A stretch of 64,000 nt of DNA from Caprimulgus europaeus (GCA_907165065.1 OU015528.1:36292515-36356514); one strand, 5' to 3'; counted from the stretch's first letter, positions 11,218 through 25,429 are shown. Numbers and translations: made by a program. Notes: a model not told the origin generated them from the letters alone.

Positions 11218-13087
11218 TAAGAAGATTGTCTCAGGGAACACAGCAAATGAAAGATAGGTGATGAAAATGGGTAATTAGCCTAGATGCCTTTTCTGATGCA
11301 AGATTTGGCAAAAATGAAAAATCTTGGTTTTGGAAAGGTAGGATCTTCCACTATTGATAACAGCTGCCATTGAAAATGAAGAGAGCGCATCTTGGTTTGC
11401 AGTAAGAAATATTACCAAGTTTCTTCTCTGTGTCATATGATATTTAGCCATCCTCCTTTAATGGTCATATTGGGAATGTGTATCTTTATTTCTTCTTTTT
11501 AAACTTTTTAAATATGAAGCAAGTTCTTTAAGAAACTGATAATCAAACAACATAAGGCAGTGAAAACATTGAACTTAATGACAGAATAAAAAAATATTTT
11601 AAAAGGGAAAAATGCAATGAGGAAAGAACACAGTAATAAGCTTTCTAGCTGTTTCACAAACATTCTCAGAAGAATATTAAGAGTAGCCTAACTCCTGCTT
11701 GCACATACCAAATTCCCTCTTGAGCATTGTGTGGATGCCCATGTAAACAGGCATAACGGAAAAACAAAAGCCAATGAAGAGCTATAAAGGGAGCATGGAA
11801 AAATCCTGTTTTTACTAGTTAAGTGGGTTAAAACATAAAGGAGGGAGATTAAACTATAATAAGGTGAAAGACATGGATGAAATAGCAAAGAATGTTTTAG
11901 AATGCTAACAGTGATGAGTGGGATAAGTGTTTGAACAGTTCAAGCAACAAAAGAAATAGCCTTTAAAAATCCTTCTGTTGAACATGGTTTGCTGTAATTT
12001 TTTAATCTGACCAAGATAATTCACTCCAAATTATGAGTAAAATAATAATGTCAAAGAGCATTTAAATAAAAAGCTCGAGTCGTGATGTTTTTTGCTATAG
12101 AAATACAGTGACATACTTTGAATTTGGGATTTTCTGGCTGTCATGATTGTCACTTACCAGTAACTCTGGAAGTTAGTTAATTTTTTACTCAATTTTTATA
12201 GTGCTTCAAAAAGAGTGTTTTTTGCAAGCTCTGGAACGTATTTGGGCAGTACATAGTTATACAAAACCAGCATCCAGAGATTTGAAGTAGCATTGTTAAA
12301 GAAAGATTAATCAAAAATCATAAATGACACTTAAAATTGTGCTTATTTTTGCCTTCTTATAATTTTCCAAACACAAAGAAGCACCCTCTACCAAGACAGA
12401 CAATCCAGTCACACTGACTAAACACCTGTTTAAAACCTTAATATCTAATTCATTTTGTGAGAGAGGGAGAAACTAACAAATAAGCCTGGTTTCTAAGTCT
12501 TTAGATCTCCGGATCAGTGCTTTGCTGTCAATGTGAGCGGCATCTTAAATAGACAGGATGGACTTGATCTATCTACAGTGTCTGCTTTTTATGATAAAAG
12601 AGATCATTTGACCTAGCTAGAATGTATTCCTGAGCCACAGAAGGTGAATATTATTTTAATGGCCTTCAGATTTAAAAATGAAATAAAAGTGATGTGAAAA
12701 GTACTATGATCTTTGCTGTAAGTAATGTCTCAGTATCATTACATTAGCTGGCTTTACTTAAAAAAGAAGAGAATACTGGGAAGCTAAGGTCACAACAACA
12801 GCAAGGGAATTTAGAAGTCCAACATCGGATCATGGAAATCGCAACTGCAGCATTTGAAGATTCAGTTTGGAGTGCAGGCTGATGAAAGGGCTGTTCTTCA
12901 GAGACTTAAAACACTAAATAGCAGGAATGCCAAGTGTAAGATTTTTGCTGTGGTTGTTGTCCCCTCTGAAAATGCCACTATGTGTAGCAAAACTGGTACA
13001 GGGAAGTTCCTGACTCTTCCTCTGACCTGCATTTCTGCTGTCTTCTGGGGAGATTCCTTTTAACGCTCCTTTCAGGACTGACAGCAG
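11218..13087. other. AT-rich non-coding stretch
   Basis: No gene or repeat was recognised apart from scattered chance frames (for example 11688-11888 on - and 12854-13063 on +). Confidence 0.4.
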
Positions 13088-13117
13088 TTTAAAGAAAGTC
13101 TTTCTTTAAAGAAAGAC
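13088..13117. repeat. Overlapping perfect palindromes
   Basis: Positions 13098-13117 are a perfect 20-base palindrome (GTCTTTCTTTAAAGAAAGAC). It overlaps a second inverted repeat, 13088-13110, with 11-base arms and a single central T. The structure looks like a duplicated TTTAAAGAAAG/CTTTCTTTAAA unit. Confidence 0.85.
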
Positions 13118-13604
13118 ATGCAGAGATTTTGAGCCTCTTGGCCACTTCCAGCTCTCACAGACCTTTAAGATCTTTGGGCCAGTCTTTCTCTTCTTGGCTT
13201 AAATTGATTTCCCAGAGATAAAGTCCTTAAACATAGGGACCCCAATACAAATGGGTTTAATTTGTTTCAGTTAGCATAGGTAGTGATGTGTGATAATACT
13301 TTATTTTGGTGCTTCTTAACCTATCTTACCTTAGCTGATATAAAGTGTTGTATTTCACCACAACACATAGTGGAACATGATACCCTCATACACCAAGTTA
13401 GAGATGACAGGAATACCATCTGAAAATGAGAGAGTTGTGTGTTACTTTGGAAGATCCATAACAAAAAGAAATAGGTGGCAAGGCTCAAGACAAGCAGAGC
13501 CAAGAACAGGAATGTTGTCCCAGGCTATAGATACTGTATATGGCTTCTAAAGGGAAGAAGGACTTAGAGAGAACCACAGCACCAAAAAGTAGATAAAACT
13601 AATA

Positions 13605-13862
13605 ATCACAGAATGTCAGGGACTGGAAGGGACATTGAAAGATCATCTAGTCCAATCACCCTGCCAGAGCAGGAATACCTACATGAGATCACCCAGGAAG
13701 GCGTCCAGGTGGGTTTTGAATGTCTCCAGAGAAGGAGACTCCACAACCTCCCTGGGCAGCCTGTTCCAGTGCTCTGTCACCCTCACTGTAAAGAAGTTTC
13801 TTCTCAAGTTTAAGTGGAACCTCCTGTGTTCTGGTTTACACCCATTGCCCCTTAATCTAATC
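13605..13862 (-). mobile_element. CR1-C: 3'-end CR1 fragment, TTCTGTGA-type subfamily
   Basis: This fragment is on minus, with its 3' end at 13605 (TCACAGAAT on the + strand) followed by CATCTAGTCCAATC. It covers the 3' UTR and the last part of ORF2, whose antisense trace contains the CR1 terminal motif around TGTCTCCAGAGAAGGAGACT. It is closely similar to the element at 63679-64000 and distinct from the two longer copies at 820-1959 and 8055-9355. It is a 5'-truncated dead copy of about 260 bases. Similarity ends near 13862. Confidence 0.9.
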
Positions 13863-16800
13863 TCTCAAGCTGTGTCTTTCATACAATCAGTATCATCTGA
13901 CTGAAACTGAACACAAATCAACAGGCTTTCCTTCCAGCCTCTAATTCAGCTAGCAAATTACTGTCCCACACTCATCATAGCTTTTGCGATTATCGTCTTA
14001 TGTGCCTATACGCTCACTGCATGATCTTATTGAATAACTACCCCGCCCCTTCTGCAGGGTATCAGAGATGATAATACAGGTTGACAATTTCAAGGTGAAA
14101 TATGGGTTTTAATACTTTGTGTTAATTGATTTTTTTTTAATAGAATATATACCTTCAAGATAGGTTAAGAACAGGTTACAAGAAAACCTGTTGTTTACTG
14201 TAACCTGCAGCCACCTGTTATGTTAAAGGTTAAGAAGAGGGTAGAAGTAAACAAAAATGTCTTTTGCTTTTCATCTTATGTAAGTTGTTCTTTGCTAGTA
14301 TTCCTCTTCTCTGGCCTATTATTGTTCTTCATATTTCATTCTTGTTCTTTTGCAAAATTTGATTTTTTCCCCTTGTGTGCTGAAATAGAGTGATACACAT
14401 TTCCTCTCTAAAATGTGTGGCAGTACTAGAAACACGTCATTTACTATGTACCAGTCACTAACCAGTAGTATTGATTGAACTGGAGGGGTTTACCAGTTAA
14501 TTTATAGATATGAATGCTGTAGTTTGACCTGATGACTATAAAATTTGGAGTCAAGTGTCAGACATATTACTAATGAGATAAAATGCCCCACAGGAAGACT
14601 TTGATGATAGTCACAATTTAATATGCTCTTGCGAATGAATTCTTAGACTGTGGAGTAATTAACTTGTCAATGTATAAGCCTGTGCATTTACTGCTTAGAG
14701 TATTATCTGGAATTATGAAATAAAATCCTGTTATTGTAGGACAGGAATTTTGCATATTGAAGGTATTGCCTAGATGGATTCAACATCTTCTGTCTTTGAA
14801 GTACAACATTGTAAGGTCACAAACAAATTCAACACCTCAAGACTAACCTCAGATTTTAAAAAAAGGAATAGACTGCTAAGGCTAAGAAATTTAGTAGCAT
14901 ATAACTTCTTTTTTATTCTGATTTAAAATCTCTTAAACAGTCAAATATGAAAAACTCAGAAACTATACTGATTATTTTTTTTAGTCTTTTGGGGACATCT
15001 CCATTAAATAATGATAAATTTCCTCTACATTGAATATGCCTATAATAAGCAATACATCATTGTATACTGAGATTTAAACAAATCTAAACAGTGGGTAGTA
15101 TATCAAATATACATGTACTGTATAAAGGTCTCTGTAATGTAACATGTATGTTTCCCCTTACAAAAGTTTGAGAAACGTAATTTCTACCTGAAGATGTCTT
15201 CATATTTAAAGGAAATGTAATATATTTTTCCATACACAGCTGGCTTTCATTCTGTAAGCAATATTTAATTATGAAAACATGTTTGCCAGCTTACTTGTGT
15301 CTCAATTTCCTCTAGCCCTCTTGGTTTGTTTTCCTCCCTCCCACCTCTCCTCCCCTAAACTGTAAAAATAAATAAAGGATGAGCTTTTGGTGTTTTCTGA
15401 TGTTTTCTATAGAAAGTTAAGCTTCACTGACATCGAGTAATTTCTTTTACAGCTCACATGCGCTTTGAATTTAAAATTTAATCTGTTCAAATCAGCTTGT
15501 GTTACCAGTGAATTGTGCTTAGCACATTCCATGAATGATTCAGTAGATCTTAATAGCTACCTTAGTAATTTCTTATGAATCATTGAAAAAGATGACATTA
15601 GTAAACATTAGTGGTAAGTACTAAGAACATTTTTCATTAAATTGCATTTCTTGAGTATTATTAATTCCAAAATCTCTGTGTAGGTGTGCTATGAAGAACT
15701 GTATATTGCCTCTTAGATTTATCGTGTTTGAAGAAGAGGCTACTTGATTTTTTTTTTTCTTCTGTGGCTGATGTGAACATTGCATCAACACAACCACCAT
15801 GGCACAATCCAGTGTGATTGCCAGCTCACACAGAGTACTGTAGTCCAGGGACCAAGTGTAAAAGTGATACAAATGTACCTCTGGCTTCCACATAAAACCT
15901 TCCTTATATTGTACTCACTTATCACATATACTACTTTTGAATTTCTAAGAAGATATATACTGTTAATAGCAATTGAAGGAATCAAAATAGTGCATGGAAG
16001 TAATAATTATTAAGAGATGTTGATGTTTCATAAACTTTGTCCCAAGGACTTTGAAGTAGCTCTTAATTTAGCAGTGAGAAAGTAGAGTGCTTTTTCTTAA
16101 TTATTATTCCCTTGAATGTTTAAATTATGAATGGATATTGCCATTGTTTCTTGAATGATGGTAATGCTTATTTAGATTCAATTCCATTAAAAAAGGATGA
16201 TTATCTTCACATTCAAAAGCTTCATTAAACGGTTTAGCTGCAGTTATCATCTATTACTTGTACTTACAATCTTCCCTTTTATTTTGAATTTATAAAAATC
16301 TTAATACAAGAAACTTTTAAAAATTGTGGGTTTTAAAAATGTATATACCACTAAGAAAGAATATGTAGGCTTTAATATAATAATTGTAATATAAATTACA
16401 TAAATAAATCAGGCACATTTGTCTTTGAAGTGTGAGATAGAGGGACAGTAATCCCTGACCCCTCAGCTGAGGAAGGAGCTCTGTAGGAGAGCTGCTGGGC
16501 ACTTGGTGGTCAAGATTGCTACAGAGCACATTGAACACCTCTCTACTGTACTATATAACAACAATATATATGAATATTTATCATTATTTTTGCAGTCACA
16601 TAAATAGATATCATTCATAACAATCCTGTTTTGCATTTTTGTAGGTCTTTTAATTTCATAGCATATCAGAATCTGATGGGAACAAAGTGTGCAGAAACGG
16701 GTGCATAAATATTTCTAACACATCCACACCTATGGTAAACAACAGCCTGCACAAATACAGAGAGAAAAGAAAATCTGGCAAGCATTTCCCCTAAACTTCC

Positions 16801-18130
16801 AAAGAAACAGGCACGTATGTTGAGAACTCGTATCCCCTCCTCCTCCCTGTGGAAAGTTGTTCAGTGGGTAGAGACTGCACAGTTTCGTGATTGTCCTGTT
16901 CCACATGACTGTCACTGAAGTTTTGCTTGTATAAAAGTGCTGGGTTTATCCTTATTACAATGCCCGTGTTTTTGGGTTTGTTGGTGGGACTGCATGCTGG
17001 TAATAAGTACTGTGCCTATGACTCATGGTTTGGAAGATCTTGCTGTAATGCATGACAATGCATTAACTCATAAGAGTACACATAATCAAGGTGAATTAAG
17101 GTGGGACAAAAAGACATAATTCCGACATTTCCGAAAATGTCCAGTGTTTGGATTTGCAATTACAATACTTTTTATTAGTTTAATCTTTGGAATGTCGTAT
17201 TATGAATAACCTTAACCAAAATAAATCCTTGAAAATGTTTGGAAGCTGTTAGAGAAACTTCTGCATGTCAGGTGCAAACTTTCCTCATGAAGTAAATTAC
17301 TCAAAGTAAAATACAGCTCAAAGTAGATTAAAATAATCAAATTTGACCTTAATTTTGAGGTGTAAATACTGATTTGAGTAAAATGAACTATGCATCAGTT
17401 GACATTCAAGCAAATCTGTCCCTTTCTAAAACAGATCCATGGTGCTGAGCTTAGGAAAGGTGTTATATTTCATCTTTATTCAGGAATTTCCAAATTTTTT
17501 AGTTTCTATCATAATTCCAGTATTAATAAAAATACCATGCTTTTAAAGTAAAATTTATCATGTAGCTATATAAACAGGATTATATTTAACATTTTCTTTG
17601 GAAGGGCTATGTTGAAGACCACTGGTTTATATAAACATAATAAAGGTCAATGTAAGCAGCGACAAGATTTATCTCTGACCATAAGGAATAATCACATTTC
17701 AAAAACCACAATATACATCCATATTGTTGACATAGCAATAAATCAAAGACTTCAGTAAGGATTGGATTGAAAGGGAGAAGTGTACTGGAGTTAAGGTGAT
17801 ATTTTACCATAATTATGAGATTTAATAAGCATAGTAGAGCAAAATTTGATATTTGATACATGAAAGTATATAGGTACAAAATAATGTGTGACCAGATCTC
17901 ATCTTCTGTTCCTGTTTCATTAGCCGTTGCAAGAGTGTTCCTGTATAGAAGAATAAAAATTATGAGTGTTTTGGTTTGGAGGCTACATTGAGGACAAAGA
18001 GCATATAATTTGTTTTAGCTGAACAAAACTGATCTCAGTTCAATAATATTTCCTACTGATTTTTTTTTTTTAAGTAATAGATAAATCTTGAAATGAAAAT
18101 CCCCTTCCCCAAAAAAAAAAAAAAAGCTTG
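13863..18130. other. AT-rich non-coding stretch
   Basis: No gene recognised. At 14170-14205 two mutually exclusive hairpins can form (AACAGGTT/AACCTGTT and GGTTACA/TGTAACC), embedded in several CAGGT or ACCTG words. Frames at 15621-15893 (-) and 15780-16013 (+) overlap on opposite strands and have no recognisable domain. A short pyrimidine-rich patch lies at 15328-15356. Confidence 0.4.
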
Positions 18131-18155
18131 AAACAATTTTTTTAGAAAATTGTTT
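18131..18155. repeat. Perfect 10-base inverted repeat, 5-base loop
   Basis: AAACAATTTT at 18131-18140 pairs exactly with AAAATTGTTT at 18146-18155 across the loop TTTAG. It is AT-only in the stem except for one C-G pair, so it may be a chance or cruciform-prone hairpin. It lies a few bases after an A run at about 18110-18125. Confidence 0.8.
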
Positions 18156-21100
18156 ATAAAAAGTCCAAAAAACTATCCCAGGATTTTAATCCATCCAGAA
18201 TTCTTTGCAAATCTTGCTTGAAACTGTGGGTAATATGGCTATATCAAAAAGGGCAATTTTCGTCAAACTTACTTTCTGCCAGTAAACTCCTTCCAGCTCT
18301 GTCACTGTGTCCTGACTGTTAGCAAAATAAAGACCTTTAAGGCCAAGAAAAATGTCTCTTTCTGTATTCTTCTAGGCTACTTAAAACATGTGGGGCACCA
18401 CAGCCTGCAAAAATAATTCAATAAAGCTGTTTAAGGAAGAGTTACAATTAGTTTTGATTACTTTATATAAAATTAATCAGAAGTAGTGCCAAGTGAGAGC
18501 TTATACATGCACAAACCTTTTCAGTGTTTCAAATATGCTGAAGCAGGCATGAAAAGCATGAAAGACAAAGGAAAATTTGGAGCATTTTGAAACCACATTA
18601 ATTTTCAGAACAGATGCAGAGGTTTTCTGTTTGTTTTTACTGAAGATGTTTCATCTACAGTAAAAGAGCTGATTTGGCAAATGACATTTTTGCAGGTAAT
18701 TAGTCTGTGATATTTTTATAGGTCTTATTGGTATGTTGGAAATATTTTTAAATAATTCAGCATTTCTTGTTTTCAAAGTGCTAAGTGTAGGTTTTTTCTT
18801 GTATCTCTTTTACAGTAATAATTTACGTGTGTTGCATTATCAGCATATAAATTCTGATTCATTTAATTGGGATTATTACAAACAATGTAGAATTTAATGC
18901 ACCTGCCAATTCTTCTCTCTCACTCTCCATTGCATGCACACTCATAATTTGCACATTGTTATGATTCATTGTTCATGATACCAGGAGTAACCAGTACCTA
19001 AATCGGTCCTAAATTTTTGGTGGAGACTGCAACGTGCTATGCTGTGAGAAGAGGATAATAGTGCTACAGCTTTCCTATTGTGATTGAAATTTTGTAGTAA
19101 TAGGAATCGAACAGCAGGGATAGGTGTAATCGTTGTTTCTTGTTACTCCAGCCTGTTACCCAAATACTTCATCATGGCCAGGGTGGCTCCTGAATTGCTT
19201 GGAGGCAAGTTGAAGTTGTGCCCTGCTGTAGGCCAAATACAGCACCTGCACCTGGGGTATTTGTCAGACTGTAGGGTGCCAGTGAAGCACGAGGGACATC
19301 TCACTGTACAGAACACAAGTCTGCAGAGCATTTTGGCATGTGCTACTTGTTTTCTAAATTGAGCAGAATGAGAATCTCTCTGTCCACTGATGCCTTGAGT
19401 TATAATCCCTTCATCTTCAAACTCCTGGTGGCATGGGGAGAGCCCATGTTGCCCTGGTGAGTAGTGATGTAAGTCCTCGTGGGGTCTGTAGTACTGAGCC
19501 CCTTAGTGCTCCACTTCAGTGGTGCGTGCTGCTGTCATGTAATGATGGCAACCAGAATGTGTCTCTAACATTTTTATCTCATATTTTTATCATCTAGTCT
19601 GTGTTTTGTCTAGGCTTGTGCTTCCCCTTTTCAGATAGCTTGAGGATTACTGTAGCAAGAGCAGCAGCACGCGATATTTCAATTAATTTATTTATTTCTT
19701 TTAGAGAGGACCGTATGCAGCTATCGGCCTGAGCCAGCAGTTTGATGGAAAATGTTACAAAAAGTCTGACCTTGGGAAAGTATATTCTCACATACTGTGT
19801 CTGAGATTGATGTTGCTTACGGGTAATGAACTGTGTGCTGCATTTTCAAAGGAATAACTCTCATTGCAGACATTTACTTTAAAAATATTACATGTCATTA
19901 CTTTCCCAACTTGCACAGTTCAGAAAAGGAGAAGAGGGGTAAGGCTTGGAGAACTGTAATTTAATTGTGATTGTTACCTCTTCCCTTCTGGTTGGGAGAA
20001 ACATCAAGCTTTTAGCAACTGAAAATTAATTATTATCTTGCCAACTGTTTGTCATGTATGAAATGAGTTGGCAGTTGTGCTTCAGTTCTCAGTGGCCAGG
20101 TATCCCCTTTGCCACGTATCACGACAGTTGGTATAAATTGTTGACGTAGCTTGGATTATCAGAGAGGAGAAAACACAGGGAAATAGTGGGCCTGGACACA
20201 GAATTATGTGTTTCTCATCTCTGCACAGAGGAATGCTAAGCCATTGCTCTCTTTTGATCTCTTTGACATGATCAGTGAAGAGCTTCTTAGTTTTCATAAT
20301 TTCTTAAACCATTTATATTGTATTCCTTGACTACTCCTATTTATTAAAAAATGGGGTTTTTTTGCTTGCAATACTAGATGTTTATGAAATGTTAGTTCCC
20401 CCAAAGATGCTATGCTACTTTGTTACTGGGCTAATTATTTACAATCATGTTGAAAATAAGGAGTCTTACTTATTAAAAATAAATGAGATTTATCATTGAC
20501 TTCTGTTTGCTGAGCAAAGAGATCGTATCATTGTCTTTTTCACAAAGGAAAACACATGCTTTATTCAGACTTGACTTTTATTAGCCTGTAGCAGCTAAGA
20601 AACGTCAAAAGCTCCATTCTTGAAAATGGAAAAGTTGTTTCTTTAAAAAACAGTTTTATGTAGGTCTGAAATAATATTTAGAAGCAGAAAGAAGGGGGGA
20701 AAAAAAAAATCATACAATTATTGTTAGGCCTGCTCTTCAAAAATCTTTAGGCTTAAGCAAGTCTAATGTGTTTTACTGTTTCACCACCTATACCCAAAAC
20801 AGGTTTTCCATTTCATAAATAAATTCAGAGATGAGCTTCTACAGAGTAGAACCTATTTTTTTTATTATTTCAAGCCCTGTTAAGAGTTATTAATTTTGTA
20901 TTCTGATACATGAAAGTAGATCTTTGAAGAATCTTGATGAAGATAGATAGTATTAGAAACCTAACTTGTAACCTGATCTGTGCAAAATCATAGATTAAAG
21001 AGCAGTTTTCTCTACCTGAAGGACAAAAAGCCTCAGTAGGTTACTTTAAGCTGGAATACATGTATTACTGTAAATAGAAACCATAAGCTATATTAGCTGA

Positions 21101-22297
21101 AAAAAGATTAAAGAAATGGTTTCTTAGTAGTAACTAGTTAGATATTTTTTCCTTAAGAATAATTTTGCTTATGTTAATATAGCTTAAGAAACATTGGCAA
21201 ATCAGTTAATTTATTACGAGACTGATACTTAAATACACATCCAGAAGTTCAGAATTCAAAAGTGCTTTATTTTTTGAAATATAGAAAGGGGGGCCTCATC
21301 CTCTCTTTCCATTTGTGAATATGGACAGGTGGTAAGGAGAGTCAAGTGGGATTTGGAAATTATGAAGCCTGATCACACAAGGCCATTAAGAACTCAATTA
21401 ATGTCATGAGTCATGGTTGGACAATTCAGTTAGAGCCTGTGACCTTCCTCTCTTAATTTCATCAGTTACTTCCACCCACATTAGCTATTAAAGAATGGTT
21501 ATGTTTCCATTTTAAATAGAAAAAAAATAGTGACAGATATCTCATTTTGGCACATTCCATAAGATTATGTTTCTATTTTTACAGAGCCAGCTGCATACAA
21601 TATTAAAGATAATCTTTATACTTACATATTCTTGAAAGTAAGTGATTTTAGAATTTGAATGAAATTTCAGGGTTTTTTCCTTAACAATCTCTGTGTTTCA
21701 TTATACTTTTATAAATGTTACAAAGTCCTGAAAATAAGTATCAGGTTTTATAAAATCATTATAATGTCAATTTTTTTTCCTTAATTAAATGCTTCTTTGC
21801 TACCAAGAAGCTATCATGATAAATTGTGACTTGTACTGAAGGCAGTTCTATTTGAAGAAAATACAAGAAACAACTTTTAGATTTGTATTTCAGCTTTACA
21901 TGATCATCACTTTACACAACTGAGAATTTCTGCATTTGTGTAATTCCACTATATTGCATGTAACACACACCATCTTCTGGTTGTTGTCAGAATTGCTGGG
22001 TTTTTTTAATGATCTTTAAAATAAGTGAAAAGTTATTTTTTCATCTATGTGTCTGTTACAGCAAATGAACGCAGCAGATATCCATGGATAGATTAACATT
22101 TTAGAGGAAGTAGCCCGCAATTCCCAGCCAGATATTTCAGTGATCTACAATAGTTTTAGTCTCAGGTCTAGTGAAGTCTTAAGCCGTGTTTCTGTGGCCT
22201 ACGTTGTTCTGACAAATGTATTACTTCTCTAAAATAGTTATGCATTTTGACCAGACAGTAAAAAGCAACTTTAGAAATAAAAGCAGTCAGCTATCAG
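18156..22297. other. AT-rich non-coding stretch
   Basis: No gene recognised. The part 18815-18912 has a dense set of homeodomain-, OTX- and SOX-like words and may be a conserved non-coding element (inference). The patch at 19100-19560 is GC-richer, but its frames (19084-19362 +, 19143-19331 -) match nothing I know. Confidence 0.4.
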
Positions 22298-22344
22298 GAA
22301 ATAAAAATAAAAATAAATAAAAATAAAAATAAAAAAAAAATAAA
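22298..22344. repeat. Imperfect (AAAAT)n microsatellite
   Basis: About 45 bases of A-rich repeats with T at intervals of four to six bases, ending in a run of ten A. Confidence 0.85.
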
Positions 22345-25300
22345 GAAACATACACAGAAGTGTTCAGGTGGGAGAAACATGCCCATGTTACAAAAGAATT
22401 GGAGATATGGGGTGAAATATTTTTGAAGTTATATAATTGGAAGTAGTTAAATATTCTGGAAAGAATTCTTAGATTTTATGTGTAGCTAGTGGTAAAAAGG
22501 AAAGTGAGTTTTGATTTAATGAGTCTAAAAATGAGTTAGAATGCATTGTCAAGGTCCTATAATTTCAGTGCCCTTTAGTCCCGGTCACAATTCAGTCTCT
22601 CTTCTACGCATATTAATTTGCAATAACCTTTTCCCAATTAGAAATATGGTCAGGCTTGTACACTGCCCTTTACTTCACAGTCCTCTGTTGGCATTGGAGG
22701 GGCCTTCCTACTCTCTCTCTGCCACTCTGTCTCATACCTACAAAATGACCACATACTGCCTTGTTGGTTAAAATGGCAAACAGGAATGATTTCTTATATG
22801 CAAGAATACTTGGGCCTGGTTTTGAAATTAAGCTGCTACCTAATTATGGCTTGTGGTTTAGAAAATTAAAATTCCAGATTTCCTATTCCACTGGACTCCA
22901 TCTATGTTTCATTTGATGCAAATGAACTCTCTTGCTACTTCAGTTTTTTGCTTATTTTCATTTGTTGCTATTAACAAGCTTAATTTGGGCTTTTGTCTGT
23001 TTTCCTTTATGAGCTGTTCTCTTTAATAAGATTTGAGTTCTAAATAGGATTTTAGATTTTATACATTAATTACATACAAGCTTAAAGATAATTGGAATAT
23101 GAGCTTCTTCAGGTCTGATGGGTAGCGAGGAGGCAGGCTGGAGGTTATAGCAAAGATTGCAGCTTGACATGACACAGCAGAAATTTGAAGCAGAAATGTG
23201 TGAAAATTATGTCAAATCTCAAAGCTGTCCCTTCAGATATTCTTTCTTCAGCTTCTGTTTCTCTTCAAGAGATGCTCTGTGCAGGCTGTCGAAGTCCTCA
23301 TGGCAGCCTTCTTTTAAATCTTTTCCAAAATATGTCTTCCCTGAGGAATTTCAGCTTCCAGTTCAGAACAGCAAATTGGTGGATTTTTTTTTTCTCAGTT
23401 CCCTGGTGGCAATGTGCTGGCTGATGAGTTGAAGGATTTTTATGCCCTATTAACTGCAAAAGAAGGGAAAAAAACCTCTGCCCTTGAGATTTGCCTAAGT
23501 GAACTCAGTTTATTTTTTTTTTTTAATGCAAAATAGGAAGCTAATGAAAGAGCAAGTGCCTGAAAGCCAAGCTATGTGTGTCTCTATTAGTTTAACCTTT
23601 TAAAGCTTCTAGATGTACATTCCGAATGACGCATGAGATGGAAAGAGAAAGATGAAAAAAATTATTATAAAGAATAGTAGTTTTAAAATGATTGGTGTGT
23701 AATTGGAGCAGAACAAGTAAACTCTATGAAAAAGCCACCCTCGATATTCAGCAGTTCATTTCAGGCCACACAGTCAGAGTTACTGCACTTGGATAGTTTC
23801 TAACCTGAGTCTGCAGGAAAATTAAGCATTGTTCCATGAACACAGAATTGAAGTAAATATCAAAATTCAAAATAGTATTCAGGTCAAGTTGCAAAGCACA
23901 TCCTCAGCCAAATATTCCTGTAAGTTTCTGCAGTACAATTTCAAGGCTGTGCTCCTGAGGGAATATGTTCCTTGCTCATTCTTTGGGCAGAGTTCTTACA
24001 CTTTAATCTAACTAGACAATAAAAGATCCTTACTCAACTGAATGAAAGTCTATAGCACAACCCCACTTTCTAATATGCATTTCATTTATGTGTCAGCTTC
24101 TCAAATGTGAGAGCTGGTTTGTGTGTTTTCCAGGAGGTTCAATTTCATTCTTTACTAAAATGCAAAACAGAATTCATCCCAAAAAACATTGTTAGGCAAG
24201 AGATGCACAACCATGTAATGCAAACAGTTTAAAACGCAGAAGTTAGGGGGAGAAACTAGCAAAGTGTCAATTCCCAAAGCACATAGTCTTCCCATCTCAA
24301 GAGAGTGAAACAGTCACTCTAGACATTAGAAATGCCCTGGAATAAAAAAGCAACTTCAGAAAAAACAAAAACACACCCAAACCCTGTTCTCAGAGGAGTA
24401 GCCAGTAAATATATCTTTATATACAGTCAACTCGCCATTAACACTTTTGATGTACCACATTAAAGCAAGCATATGGAATTAGGTTCACTTTCATGTTATA
24501 TTTAACTGGTATTTGCTTTAGTGGGAATGTTTTCCCTCTTACTCTGACAAAGTTAAAGGACTTCATACGTGTCTTCACTTTAACTCTTTCTCCATGTTGC
24601 AATCAACAAATACAATGACTAAAAGAGGTTTGATTCATGCCCCAATATAATATAATAGAGCATTTACAATTAACTTTTTTGTAAAGATTTTCTACACTGA
24701 GTTGGTTTTATTCCATGTCTTGATGGAAGGGACTATTGTGATTTTATCTGTGGCAATGGGTACTGGGAGAGGTATTAATGATAAGGCACAGAACTGTGCT
24801 GCTGGTAGAATGCAAGCATTAGTTGTTAAAACTTGCTATTTTGTTTTGCTTCCTCTGAATTAGATGCAGCATCAGAGGAGTAGATTGTATCTGATGTAGC
24901 TCAGATGATAATGTCAACGTAATGTCAATTGAATTTTTTTTAATATATAATGAGCATGCAATGTAACATGCACAATTACCAGTTATACAAGCTTACGTTG
25001 CATTCACAGAAATAGGTCCCTTCATTGTGAGTTGACTAGAATACTGGCTTTGACATGAATAAGAGCTTTAAAACAAAGTGAGGGAAGGAACTCATGTAGT
25101 CTCCTTACCTATTTTTAATAAGTAGAAAGGTAACAATCAGATGAAAGAGCAGTCGATTTGACAGCAAGCAGCAGCAAAGGTAAAGAAAACAAACATTTAT
25201 GGGCTTTCCAGGTAAATGATATAGATAATGAAAGGACCACAGTTAATATGGCCTGAAACTGGCTGAAGCTCTAAAGTTTGTTCCTAAATGTTAAAAAATG

Positions 25301-25429
25301 GAAATTTGAAATGGGAAACTGGGTGTTGTTGGCTTAGGAGATATAAGATTGAGTAACTAATACAACTGGCACAGACACCAAAAGTTCAGTATATATTATG
25401 TTATAGACAGCAAAGAGTGTACATAAAGC
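22345..25429. other. AT-rich non-coding stretch
   Basis: No gene recognised. The frames at 22541-22771 and 23157-23432 (+) show no domain. T-rich runs lie near 23512-23524. The right end could include more of the decayed CR1 relic that starts near 25430, but I see no clear match before that. Confidence 0.4.
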
